Below, piece by piece: positions 1 through 7,267 of a stretch of 12,987 nucleotides of DNA. The notes beneath the pieces were generated by a model. The model was not told the origin of the DNA and did not search any database. It was given only the letters and a program-made list of their open reading frames with translations. The position numbers were made by a program, and so were the translations under genes. The first letter of the stretch is position 1. The number at the start of each line of letters is the position of its first letter. Location of the stretch: positions 497,627-510,613 of the forward strand of contig NW_019091579.1 of NCBI RefSeq assembly GCF_001949145.1. The letters run 5' to 3'. Origin of the DNA: Acanthaster planci. Taxonomy: Eukaryota > Echinodermata > Asteroidea > Valvatida > Acanthasteridae.

Positions 1-349
1 TCTCGAAAAAAGGAACAGTTAAACAGCAACGGCGGGTGGAACGGCTCGATTTAGGACATGCACCAAAATAATTTCAGCCGTTCGTGCAGAAAAATGCACT
101 TCGTGAATGAAGTCTTCCATTTTTGCTAGGCGAATCAGAATATTTTGAGTGATGGCGTTCTAATCCATGTTTAAATAGGGATGCACCACTGCCGTCGAAA
201 CATGATCATTACGACCGCAAGACTCTAGTGTACCATAAAAAGTGCCATCGGCATCGACGTGTCAATAAAGTCATCTCCACTCCCTGTATACCAAAATTGT
301 TCGTAAGACGACCATTCATTAAAAAGCCTTCCCTTTTTTTCCAAACAAG
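1..349. other. Non-coding left edge, probably intron of the UGT gene
   Basis: No coding exon is visible here on either strand. In animal UGT genes the exon before the one at 350 is short and encodes a W-x-P-Q-N-D-L-L-like stretch; I looked for it and did not find it. The last 25 bases are a pyrimidine-rich tract ending in AG at 348-349, as expected for the 3' end of an intron. I therefore read the segment as intron, with the earlier exons off the window. Confidence 0.5.
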
Positions 350-575
350 GGCATAACAAAACCAAGTTGTTCATGTATCATGGAGGAATCAACGGCGCGT
401 ACGAGGCCATCTACCACGGCGTACCAGTGGTGGGGATACCATTGTTTGCCGATCAGATCGACAACCTCCTGCGTCTGTGGAGCCTCGGTATGGCAGAGTA
501 CGTGAAAGGCGGAATACGTGAGGTCAACAGTGATACGCTGTACCAACTCATCATGAAAGTGGTATCTAATCCGAG
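350..575 (+). CDS. UDP-glycosyltransferase (UGT), penultimate coding exon, partial gene
   Basis: This is an internal exon of a family 1 UDP-glycosyltransferase, an ER membrane enzyme that transfers a sugar from a UDP-sugar to small lipophilic acceptors. The exon encodes the heart of the sugar-donor signature: GHNKTKLF, then HGG (379-387), NGAYEAIYHGVP, GIPLFADQ and DN. The Asp-Gln pair at 451-456 is the position that contacts the sugar of the donor in this family. The exon follows a pyrimidine tract with AG at 348-349 and begins in phase 1, completing a Gly codon. It ends at GT 576-577 with two bases of a Ser codon (phase 2). The boundaries and the 226-base length are close to the vertebrate UGT exon that starts at GHPKT. 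The frame is open throughout. A Tyr replaces the usual Thr or Ser before HGG, which is a common variation. The exact substrate cannot be read from this exon. Confidence 0.9.
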
Positions 576-707
576 GTAATTAATACATGTAGTCAACTTC
601 AGATGCTATAGGCAAATGAGACGCCATTCCGAGGGGCACCATACACTCACGAAGCTGTTTCAACTTGAGCGCGCACACGCACTTCGGCAATTGGCTATAC
701 GGTTCGT

Positions 708-911
708 AAGTGTGACGTCACTTCAGTTTAAACCACGTCCATTGCACATGCAGAGCACATAGGGCATTGATCGCCGTTTACATGGAACCATGGAAGTGGA
801 AGTTAACGAGCAACTTCAGCGATTGCCCAAATGGGAGCCTGCAAATCATGACGCGTCCGCTTTTGTAACGAAGTCACTTAAGAACCAGGTAGAGTACGAA
901 GTGTGACGTCA
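708..911 (+). repeat. Two copies of AAGTGTGACGTCA in the UGT intron
   Basis: The 13-mer AAGTGTGACGTCA occurs at 708-720 and again at 899-911. Each copy contains the perfect palindrome TGACGTCA, the consensus CRE bound by CREB/ATF-type bZIP factors. The second copy lies in a small degenerate tandem array: the block around 865-891 (ACGAAGT...GAACCAGGT) resembles 896-925 (ACGAAGT...GGAACCAGGT). The arrangement could be regulatory, or simply a decayed repeat that happens to contain the octamer. Confidence 0.5.
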
Positions 912-1054
912 TTTGGAACCAGGTTAAGGGAGCCTTTACATAATTATTATGTACGTTTTTGGCTGCGTTACGTACATGATGCGTTCATGTGTTTCACTTT
1001 CACAGATACAAAAATTGACTCCATTAACATAACACATGTGTACGTTGCGTTTAG

Positions 1055-1088
1055 CCGTCAAAATCGCTCCAGGAGCAATTTTTGACGG
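1055..1088. repeat. Near-perfect palindrome (hairpin) in the UGT intron
   Basis: CCGTCAAAATCGCTCC (1055-1070) pairs with GGAGCAATTTTTGACGG (1072-1088) across a one-base centre. Only the middle positions and one bulged base fail to match. Weaker pairing continues outward through TTGCGT on the left and ACGCAA on the right. It looks like a small foldback element inside the intron. Confidence 0.7.
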
Positions 1089-1132
1089 ACACGCAAGGCT
1101 TGGCACAAGTGTTGGCGCAAGTATACATGAAA

Positions 1133-1153
1133 AGGCGCTTAATTAATGCGCTT
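1133..1153. repeat. Short palindrome around TTAATTAA
   Basis: AGGCGC, TTAATTAA (1139-1146), one unpaired T, then GCGCTT form a compact inverted repeat 45 bases downstream of the stronger palindrome at 1055-1088. It may be part of the same degraded foldback element. Confidence 0.4.
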
Positions 1154-1375
1154 GTTCTCGCGCTACACTTACACATAGGTGTGCTAGACGTAATCCCTTG
1201 GGCACTCTATATGGTTGATTTCTCTGCAGGACTACTAAGAAGGGCGCAGATATTATATACTTTTAATTACTTTTGCAATATGCAGAAAGGGTCAAATTTC
1301 ATTTTAAAAAATACAAATTGGCCCGTTTCAAACCAAACTGCAAACCGTGCTCTGAAATTTTGATCTTTATAACAG

Positions 1376-1655
1376 CTACAAACGTCACGCAGTTGCAGCA
1401 TCAGAGAGGTATAGGGCCCAGCCGCAAAAGCCATTGGAAAAAGCCACTTTCTGGATCAACCACGTTCTCAACCACGGCGCCGAGCACCTACGGACAAAGA
1501 GTAGAGAGCTGTCATGGATTCAGTATCACATGCTGGATGTAGCGGGTGTGTTAGCCATTCCATTCGTCCTCTTCATCTGGGGCGTACGTTTCTGTTTATC
1601 AGCCTTGTGTTGCCGTGCTAAATCAGCAGGACAGCAGTATAATACACGCAAATGA
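1376..1655 (+). CDS. UDP-glycosyltransferase (UGT), last coding exon with membrane anchor
   Basis: The frame starts by completing a split Ser codon, then reads YKRHAVAASERYRAQPQKPL, EKATFWINHVLNHGAEHLR and SWIQYHMLDV before a TGA stop at 1653-1655. This matches the UGT C-terminal block (QP-x-x-PL-x-x-A-x-FWI-x-x-V, then GA-x-HLR and WxQY-x-x-LDV). A hydrophobic segment of about 21 residues follows (VLAIPFVLFIWGVRFCLSAL), which in the family anchors the enzyme in the ER membrane with the catalytic body in the lumen. The short tail is basic and ends in NTRK. It lacks the clear dilysine (KKxx or KxKxx) ER-retrieval motif often found in vertebrate UGTs. One residue is missing before GA-x-HLR compared with the common RHKGA spacing. 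With the exon at 350 it gives an intact 3' end, so the gene may be functional; its 5' part is not in the window. Confidence 0.9.
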
Positions 1656-1675
1656 TGCCATAACCATTTCCACCG

Positions 1676-1681
1676 AATAAA
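1676..1681 (+). promoter_or_regulatory. Polyadenylation signal of the UGT gene
   Basis: AATAAA begins 21 bases after the UGT stop codon. A short 3' UTR with this canonical hexamer is plausible, but no second candidate was weighed quantitatively. Confidence 0.6.
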
Positions 1682-2198
1682 CGCCACGAAACTTGATGTC
1701 AATCAGCACATGTTGTAATTACGAAGCACCGTTCACTGCTGTTCCACGCAGACTCCGTTTCCTGGATTTCTGCTCAGTGAAAAGTGAGATGACCGTGTAT
1801 GATTGGTTCCTTATTCCCTTGCACGTTGTTGTTTAGTTTGCAAAAAACACTTCGTCGTTAGTTGAAAAGAATTTTTTTAATGTGAACTCTACACGAAGGC
1901 CGCCCTTCCTTGCAACGAACAACTTTGAAAAAGACTTCTTTGATTTTTATCTTGCCATCGCGCCGTGCGGTAGTTTTTTCTGGGAGCAAGAAAACTTTCC
2001 CTTTGGAACCCGCTTCGTAGACATGTACATGCAGTCTGTGACGTAATCTGAACGGAACCAGTCTGTTGCATTTTTTGCCAGACACGCAGAACTCTGCAGC
2101 TCAGAAACCAAACAATTGCACATAGGCCTTAAACTTGTTATTTTGTCGAGTTTCTCATGAATAATTTTATGAAGCAAGGCTTATTTATGGAAAATGCT
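1682..2198. other. Intergenic, no recognisable feature
   Basis: Downstream flank of the UGT gene. Short open frames exist on the minus strand (1858-2177), but they overlap one another in different frames, show no known motif and have no splice or start context. I see no gene here. Confidence 0.5.
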
Positions 2199-2318
2199 GG
2201 GAAGTACTGGTCCTGAGGTGTAGGTCAACTAAAATACTTAGGTTACCTCTGCTTGGCGTCGGGACGTAGCCAAGCTGACCTAACGTTAGACCTCAGGACC
2301 AGTGATTCCCACTACTTC
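2199..2318. mobile_element. Small foldback element with nested hairpins (MITE-like)
   Basis: The outer arms are GGGAAGTA (2199-2206) and TACTTCCC (2312-2319 region). The main arms are ACTGGTCCTGAGGT (2206-2219) against ACCTCAGGACCAGT (2290-2303), a perfect 14-base match. Further inside, TAGGTCA (2221-2227) pairs with TGACCTA (2276-2282). At the centre GCTTGGC (2251-2257) pairs with GCCAAGC (2269-2275), with CGT/ACG able to continue into the loop. The left arm holds an extra small palindrome, AGGTTACCT (2240-2248). Such nested symmetry over 120 bases fits a non-autonomous foldback or MITE-type element. No target duplication could be recognised. A structured RNA is a less likely alternative. 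Confidence 0.7.
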
Positions 2319-2727
2319 CCCACAAACCACACACTGCTTGTAGTCTGTTTCAGAGTTCTTTCCAGGTCAGTCCTTATCTATCACAATCAAAGCAGTGCTG
2401 TTTTGGGGCTGACATTTATATGTGACCTGTAACACAAAATGAGCTGAAAGTTGGAATGTTCAAAAATTGAGACATTGGTTTGAATTCAGCAGAAACAGGG
2501 CTTTTCAGTGGTATGTATACATGGAATACTTTGGGTTTAAGTATAAATGGTGACAATGTGACATTTCTGGCAGGTTTACCTCTTTGTTTCTGACATTGTT
2601 TCAACATTTCTGATCGTAGCCCGCAGCCAGAATGATGAACCCTGTTTCTTGGGGATATATAATGTTTTTTCATATTTGGAGAAAAGAAGTCATACATTTT
2701 GTCTGGGTGGGCAATTTAACACAGGCC
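2319..2727. other. Intergenic, no recognisable feature
   Basis: A/T-rich DNA with a minus-strand open frame (2416-2697) that shows no domain, no low-complexity bias typical of genes and no splice context. I see nothing that supports a gene. Confidence 0.4.
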
Positions 2728-2960
2728 TATCGGTTATTTCTGTTTTTATCGATATTTTATCGATACATACTGCGTTTGCACGATTAAAAGTAAAAGTAAA
2801 CTGTTTCTTTGGATATTCTGATCGACGAATACTTTTTAAGAATTCAAATGATAAAACCTTGTCGGGGATGGACATCTTCAGATATCGATCATATCTGTTT
2901 TGGTCGATATTTATCAATACATATTGCGTTTGTACAATTAAAACAAATAAAAGACTAACA
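2728..2960 (+). repeat. Diverged direct repeat with a 154-base period
   Basis: A block of about 70 bases near 2728-2800 (TTTCTG, TCGATATT, CGATACATACTGCGTTTG, ATTAAAA) recurs at about 2882-2960 (TATCTG, TCGATATT, CAATACATATTGCGTTTG, ATTAAAA). The shared GCGTTTG lies at 2772-2778 and 2926-2932, 154 bases apart. A palindrome, CAGATAT (2879-2885) with ATATCTG (2891-2897), sits at the start of the second copy. It looks like two units of an A/T-rich satellite-like or duplicated repeat. Confidence 0.6.
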
Positions 2961-3019
2961 AAATTTAACTTGAATAAAAAACAAATATCCCATATTTATA
3001 TGTTAGAATGAATAAGAAA

Positions 3020-3262
3020 TTAAGTGTCATTGCATGAGCACACCATGCAAAAATCTGCAGAAGGTGAACCCGCTGGATGACGGATCTGTCTCATATTTGC
3101 ACAAAAGTTTCCTCTTGGGGTACAATTAGGGCAGGTAAATCCATTTGGTGAAACATCGCTACATTTAGGAAGTGGGATTAGCCATTTCAATGCATTCTCT
3201 ATTAAAAATGGCAATTTTTTATCAAAATGACCAAGTATGTCGATTAATTTTTTTTTTAAATC
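3020..3262 (-). pseudogene. Cys-rich coding fragment, family not recognised
   Basis: The minus strand is open for about 80 codons from a TAA at 3263-3265 to a TAA at 3020-3022. From the N-terminal side it reads lysine-rich residues, DILGHFDKKLPF, then WLIPLPKCSDVSP, GFTCPNCTPRGNFC, RHPAGSP, and DFCMVCSC before the stop. The Cys pattern C-x2-C-x6-C with a later C-x2-C-x-C looks like a zinc-binding segment and is unlike the random open frames around it. There is no convincing start: an A-rich run lies just upstream, and a possible acceptor (CTTTTACAG) further upstream runs into a stop in this frame. I do not recognise the family. It may be a decayed exon of a transposable element or of a host gene. 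Function unknown. Confidence 0.4.
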
Positions 3263-3363
3263 TTACACTGTAAAAGGACCGCATAATAATTACTGCAAGA
3301 TCAAATTAGAGGTCTTAATTTAAGCTATCTTTCCATTTTCATCTTTTGTTTATAACCCGCAGC

Positions 3364-3388
3364 ATTGAAGGTCATATGACCCTTCAAT
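3364..3388. repeat. Palindrome centred on TCATATGA
   Basis: ATTGAAGG (3364-3371), TCATATGA (3372-3379), one unpaired C, and CCTTCAAT (3381-3388) form a near-perfect palindrome. No protein or element can be assigned to it. Confidence 0.6.
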
Positions 3389-3446
3389 TAGTAGACACCC
3401 TCCTCCTTAAATTGTGAAAAGTACACCATCTTGACGTTGTGATTTT

Positions 3447-3463
3447 TCAACTGCCACAGGGAT
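3447..3463 (+). repeat. Left partner of a 17-base inverted pair flanking the broken gene
   Basis: TCAACTGCCACAGGGAT is present here, and its exact reverse complement is at 10847-10863, on the far side of the transposon-like gene. Two shorter matches keep the same order further inward: GGGCGCT (3527-3533, against AGCGCCC near 10771) and TTGAAG (3543-3548, against CTTCAA near 10755). It may be a remnant of the element's inverted ends or two copies of an unrelated repeat in opposite orientation. Confidence 0.5.
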
Positions 3464-3591
3464 TAAGATGATATTTTGTTTTCCAACAGACCTTTAGCGT
3501 TAGTTCATTTAAAGCAAAAAAAAATCGGGCGCTATGTTGCCCTTGAAGTTTCGTGCACGTAGTAATCTTTGGCCTCAAATCCCTAGTTTGC

Positions 3592-3609
3592 ACTGGTGTT
3601 TGCACCAGT
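3592..3609. repeat. Perfect 7-base hairpin
   Basis: ACTGGTG and CACCAGT are separated by the four-base loop TTTG. It is short enough to be chance, and no context gives it a role. Confidence 0.4.
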
Positions 3610-3830
3610 TTGAGATGATTTATTTATTTTATTTTCGGTTTTTTTCAGCAGGAAACCTTATCCTTCTATTTAGTCCAACCCTATTCAACCACAAGCCCCC
3701 AAGCCTTCTCTCCAGTAACGCATTCAACACAATATCAACATGCATGCAGCAACACATAGGGGCTGAAAATTTGATTGTCTGTGGGAAAACTCTTGGTGGC
3801 GCTCTGTAGTCTACTTTGTAAGACATTATT

Positions 3831-4280
3831 GGTGCACTGTCCCAATTCGAGGAATATTCTCCGCCAGGCAAAGCGCACAAAAAATACCTCCTAGACAGTT
3901 TCGAAAAGTGGGGTCTCTTTGGGCCAAGAAATGGTGGGATTGTGTCAGTATGGCCCAGGATCATCTGTGTAGATTCAGGGGCACCCATCCGGGGGCAAAG
4001 CAGACAAAAATGGGATTCAAAACTAGAAGAGCCGAGAAAGGTGAGAGATGTCATTTGAAAAATGGCCGCTGGGAAGACTTGGCAACATTCATTTGGGGGG
4101 GGGTGATTTGTTTTGGGCGGAAAATTAAAAAATTCATTTGCCAACCTACTAAAAATTGAAAATCTAATGAAATCTGAAGGACCAAACGACACAGGGACTT
4201 CAGTTGCCTGCCATGGGGCTCCAAACTAATTGGTTGATTTCACACTATTTTCAGTGGAGCTTGAATTGGTTCAGTGCACC
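3831..4280. mobile_element. Non-autonomous element with terminal inverted repeats, copy 1
   Basis: The left end GGTGCACTGTCCCAATTCGA (3831-3850) matches the reverse complement of the right end (4261-4280, TTGAATTGG then TCAGTGCACC) at 17 of 20 positions, with the outer nine bases identical. The body of 450 bases has no coding potential. A diverged relative lies at about 11336-11693 in the same orientation, sharing GAGAAAGGTGAG (4034-4045 and 11425-11436), the ACTTGAAAATGGC-like block, the G-run followed by GTGATTT, and the right end. Two copies plus terminal repeats support a MITE-type element. Flanking bases (left ATTATT, right CTACTC) show no obvious target duplication. Confidence 0.65.
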
Positions 4281-5244
4281 CTACTCATAAAAAGACTGAA
4301 GCTACTTTATTCTTCACATAATGCAATGGTAAAATCTAAGGTGAACCTGAAAGGATATGTAATCACACGGAATGTCCCGTTACACAAGGACATTCTTGGT
4401 CATCTTTCTTGGCTGAAAAAAAAGCCCCAACACAGCAGTAGTGGCACTAGGCCTACTCGGTCTACCACACCAAACACCGAGTTGGATCTTATTGCCTGGC
4501 GTGCTGGGCTGTTTCATGATGTTGATCAGTAGATAACCATCTGCCCTACCCATAATTTTAACATGTTTAAGTTAGGCCTTGACTGGAAGCCATCTAGAAA
4601 ATGTCAGCACGCACTCCATCCTGCAGCTTCAAAACAACAGCCTCGCCGTGACCGTTCTATTCAGGCATCAGTCTTAAAGGAAGTGTTCCAGTTATGGAAT
4701 GTTTTATTGCCAATATGATCAGGGAGGTGCAAATTATTGCATTCGTTGGGCAACGTCTAGCATAAGCATACATGTATATGATCTAGGTGGTGGTAATGTT
4801 ATAGTCCCATGCCAGTTGTCTGACATGTTGCTGCCACTTTTTGAGGGCCTGTTTTCCTCGGTCTCAGACTGACCACAGTCAATAGGTTGTGTTATCATAG
4901 GCCTACTCTTGTTACACACATGAACCTTACGTGGATGTATAGCCCCCCCCATGTGCTACTGAACACCAAATCTGATGAAGCAACACATGATGTAATAAGG
5001 CTGTGTGCCCTATACAGTGTGTTAGCATTGACCTCAATAATTATTTTGATTATCTTGTTATAATCTTGTCGGTTCCTGCACATGTATTTGCCCCTTCAAC
5101 TAGACCATGATCACAACATGTACACACATGTACCCCACAAGACAATCACAAGACCATTACAAGTCCCTCACGAGACCGCCAGTCTGCATAAAATAGTCAA
5201 AGGCTATTAAAATAAATTGCAACGAAAGCATTCCTTTAATTGTC
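4281..5244. other. Non-coding stretch between the MITE and the first recognised exon
   Basis: A frame from ATG 4326 to TAG at 4530-4532 (68 codons) is the only plus-strand candidate; it has no known motif and no splice sites I would trust. The rest contains C-runs, CA/GT-rich stretches and doubled ACATGTAC near 5115-5134. If the gene at 5245 has a promoter it should lie here, but I could not identify a TATA box or initiator with confidence. Confidence 0.4.
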
Positions 5245-5322
5245 ATGGCAGGCATTTGTAAAGATTGTAATGCAGGTCACGAAGAAGCTGTCAAGCAGCA
5301 AAGATTATGTGATCAAAATGGG
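5245..5322 (+). pseudogene. Exon 1: N-terminal Cys/His segment
   Basis: ATG at 5245 opens a 26-codon frame, MAGICKDCNAGHEEAV, KQQRLCDQNG, that ends exactly at a good donor (GGG|GTAAGG, GT at 5323-5324) in phase 0. The C-x2-C-x3-H spacing with a later Cys could bind zinc. The link to the next exon is supported by a shared phase and a strong acceptor, not by a remembered homologue. A preceding non-coding exon may exist. This is the least certain member of the exon set. Confidence 0.5.
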
Positions 5323-5522
5323 GTAAGGACTTTTATTTTCCTGATGTTCATGTCAAAAACGATGGCTTGTCATCATGTTTGCTTACCATTACTTCTTGCT
5401 AAGAAACCAGTTTACAATGCACAACAGTAAGTCAGGTGATAACTAGGTTTTTCAAATGAAGACTGGTTGGAGAGGTCACACAGTCATAACATCTGTGTTT
5501 TTAAGTCTTCCTTTTATTTCAG

Positions 5523-5656
5523 CCCATTAGTGAGTGCACACCCAGCACAAGTTCAGAGGGCCAGGGATCAGTCAAACTACACAGTGGTGCAGGATTTCTG
5601 ATGATGAGGTGGAGGATTCATCCTCTGATTATGGATCACCAGTGATAGCATCAAAG
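5523..5656 (+). pseudogene. Exon 2: Ser-rich and acidic linker, frameshifted
   Basis: A textbook acceptor (CTTCCTTTTATTTCAG, AG at 5521-5522) precedes the exon, and AAG|GTGAGA (GT at 5657-5658) ends it. Read in phase 0 from exon 1 it gives ISECTPSTSSEGQGSVKLHS. The ending that is in phase with exon 3 gives ISDDEVEDSSSDYGSPVIAS. The two halves are in different frames, which requires a one-base loss near 5590-5597. The length of 134 bases is one short of a multiple of three, as this predicts. Acidic, Ser-rich composition suggests a disordered linker. Confidence 0.6.
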
Positions 5657-6549
5657 GTGAGAAAAGCATCGTATGGTCCCTTTTGACAACCAACATGACA
5701 TGACTGTAACAGCCTCGACTCCTCAACTGACGTAAGATGATGTTTTTAGTAGCGCTGAATTTTGAGTCTCAGTAACCGAACTCGAAGCAATTGTCCTGGC
5801 CAAAGTGCACGGACAATTCAGACTTAAAAAGAAGTCTTAGTTGACAAACAGAAGTTGGTTTAGAATGCGAGTATCTCTTATTCTCAAAACTTCGCCTCAT
5901 GCAAAGCTCCTCACAGTCAAACAGGGAGCTGGTGAGGAAAGTCCTCCTGTTTGCTAACAAGTATTTCACCCGCGCAGCAAAATACTTCACAAATGAAGTA
6001 TTTTCTCAACACGAAAAAACCTCACAGGCTCAAAGCATCGAAGCTGGTCTCATCAGACATTAGCTCTCTGCTCGCAAAGTTCCAAATCAACTATATTAAC
6101 ATCGTCACTGAATATAAGTCACAAGTGAATTATGCAGTAAGGTTACATCACCCTGCTCTAAATTGATGACTAAATCCATTGACAAATCAGAACAAAACCA
6201 AACGATGTAAACCTTTGACTTATATCAATTTCTTCGTAAAGTTCCACCCCTTCATTTCAAAGCAATATTATTCCATGAAAAGTTGTGGGTGCACTGGCCC
6301 TCCGCCCCCACATTCCAAGTAGCTAACCAAGTTTTATCAATTGGTCAACTGGCCTTGATGAACATCTGGTGTTTGACTCATTGACCACTACACTTTTCTG
6401 GAAACCTGTTCACATAATCTTAACATTGTTACAATGACATTGGATCTTTTGATCATTAATGGACGTCCTAGAGACCCATTCCATATTGCATACCAGTAAT
6501 GAAAATATTGCAGTTTTTTTATTGCTATTGTTTTGTGTTGTCATTCTAG
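5657..6549 (+). other. Intron 2 of the broken gene
   Basis: The donor is AAG|GTGAGA and the acceptor is TGTTGTCATTCTAG ending at 6549; both sides are phase 0. The 893-base intron contains a 10-base perfect hairpin at 5979-6004. An open frame on the minus strand (5769-5990) has no motif I recognise. Confidence 0.6.
5979..6004. repeat. Perfect 10-base hairpin in intron 2
   Basis: AAAATACTTC (5979-5988) and GAAGTATTTT (5995-6004) are exact reverse complements around the loop ACAAAT. Related GTATTTCAC and ATACTTCAC motifs lie just upstream, so this may be part of a decayed foldback repeat. Confidence 0.55.
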
Positions 6550-6949
6550 AACCTCCAGGTCCTTATGCAGGAGCCTAGCATTGGTGAAAGTTCTTCATCT
6601 TCCAATGAAGGCTCCAGTTGGCCAGCTGACAGATCTTGGGCCCCGACCCCTGGCCTAGTGAGCAAAGTTGATATCTTAAACACGTTCTTATCTCATGGTG
6701 GTTATGAGCCAATAAAAAGACTGAAGCCTCTGGATAAATGTAGTTCAAGCACGAAACGGCTGTACAAACGGAAAGCCCGGGGGGGGGGAAGCAATCAACT
6801 TGTCATTATCTTGCCTTGCACCAGGACAAGAGGAGGAGATGCTCGAGGAGGTCATGAAGGCAGATAAACATGATGACACCAAGTCCAGGTTCACACGGAG
6901 GCAGCTACTCTCACTAATAGCCGATGGCAGGACCAAAGAACAACTCCTG
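6550..6949 (+). pseudogene. Exon 3: helical segment, frameshift at a run of ten G
   Basis: The exon starts in phase 0 after AG 6548-6549 and ends in phase 0 at CTG|GTAAGA (GT at 6950-6951). Its first part encodes a Ser-rich stretch, then KVDILNTFLSHGGYEPIKRL and SSTKRLYKRKAR. The frame changes at ten consecutive G residues (6779-6788). In the next frame the sequence continues as EAINLSLSCLAPGQEEEM, then TRRQLLSLIADGRTKEQLL. Removing one G from the run would rejoin the halves, so the lesion is a homopolymer gain in the genome, or possibly a sequencing error. In my recollection related proteins have a KA-x-E...LAPGQ block followed by a T-x-RQ-x-LS-x-IAD segment here. The latter is probably the start of a helical DNA-binding-like region that continues in exon 4. 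Confidence 0.7.
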
Positions 6950-7267
6950 GTAAGATATATGACGACTGAAGTGTATTGGAAGAAGACACTCATAAACTGC
7001 ACAAAAAATCTGCCCCTCAACTCGTGAACGACGGCTAAACGTTTTGGACTGCTGGTACATTTGAACAGAGCATTTTTGCTTTGCTTTGGCCAGACACTCA
7101 CGCCATCCATACACTCTAAAGATTAGCTGGGATTAGGCATCATCCTGATCCTGCCAAATCTAATGTTATTTTTGTTAACGGGGACCACAATTTTTTTCAT
7201 TTGAAAACTCAAATGATTTTGATATTGCAATTTTCGTTTATGTTAATCTGAAGTTGATTTATTTCAG

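Larger units (their letters stand above)
576..1375 (+). other. Intron between the last two UGT coding exons
   Basis: The donor is AG|GTAATT at 574-581 and the acceptor is TTTATAACAG ending at 1375. Splicing here joins AG to C, giving Ser, and reads straight into YKRHA of the next exon, exactly as the NPS-Y junction does in known UGTs. AG dinucleotides nearer the coding block, at 1391-1392, 1397-1398 and 1403-1404, give the wrong phase. The 800-base intron contains two copies of a TGACGTCA-bearing repeat and a strong palindrome, listed separately, and no coding signal. Confidence 0.85.
3263..3830. other. Non-coding stretch with several inverted repeats
   Basis: Nothing in this stretch looks coding. 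It carries a 24-base palindrome, a 17-base sequence whose inverse lies at 10847, and a perfect hairpin, each listed separately. A frame at 3534-3809 has no recognisable motif. Confidence 0.5.

Noticed and set aside
319-546. Open frame on the minus strand across the UGT exon
   Set aside because: It is the antisense shadow of the plus-strand UGT exon, which has clear family motifs and splice sites.
1858-2177. Three overlapping minus-strand frames, one rich in Lys and Arg
   Set aside because: They compete for the same DNA in different frames, have no recognisable motif and lack splice or start context.
2416-2697. 93-codon minus-strand frame
   Set aside because: No domain or composition that suggests a protein; the region is A/T-rich intergenic DNA.
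3629-4192. 187-codon minus-strand frame
   Set aside because: It is the longest frame in the window, but it runs across the left end of the MITE-like element and into the flank, so it is not a unit. It has no known motif, and the related copy at 11336 does not preserve the frame.
4326-4532. 68-codon plus-strand frame next to the MITE, containing DILGHLSWLKKKP
   Set aside because: It shares DILGH with the minus-strand fragment at 3020-3262, but the rest does not align; I treat the match as chance and see no splice evidence.
5769-5990. 73-codon minus-strand frame within intron 2
   Set aside because: It overlaps a hairpin repeat, has no recognised motif and no start or splice support, although its composition is not obviously random.
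6745-7114. Minus-strand frames opposite exon 3
   Set aside because: Shadows of the plus-strand exon, which has family-like motifs.
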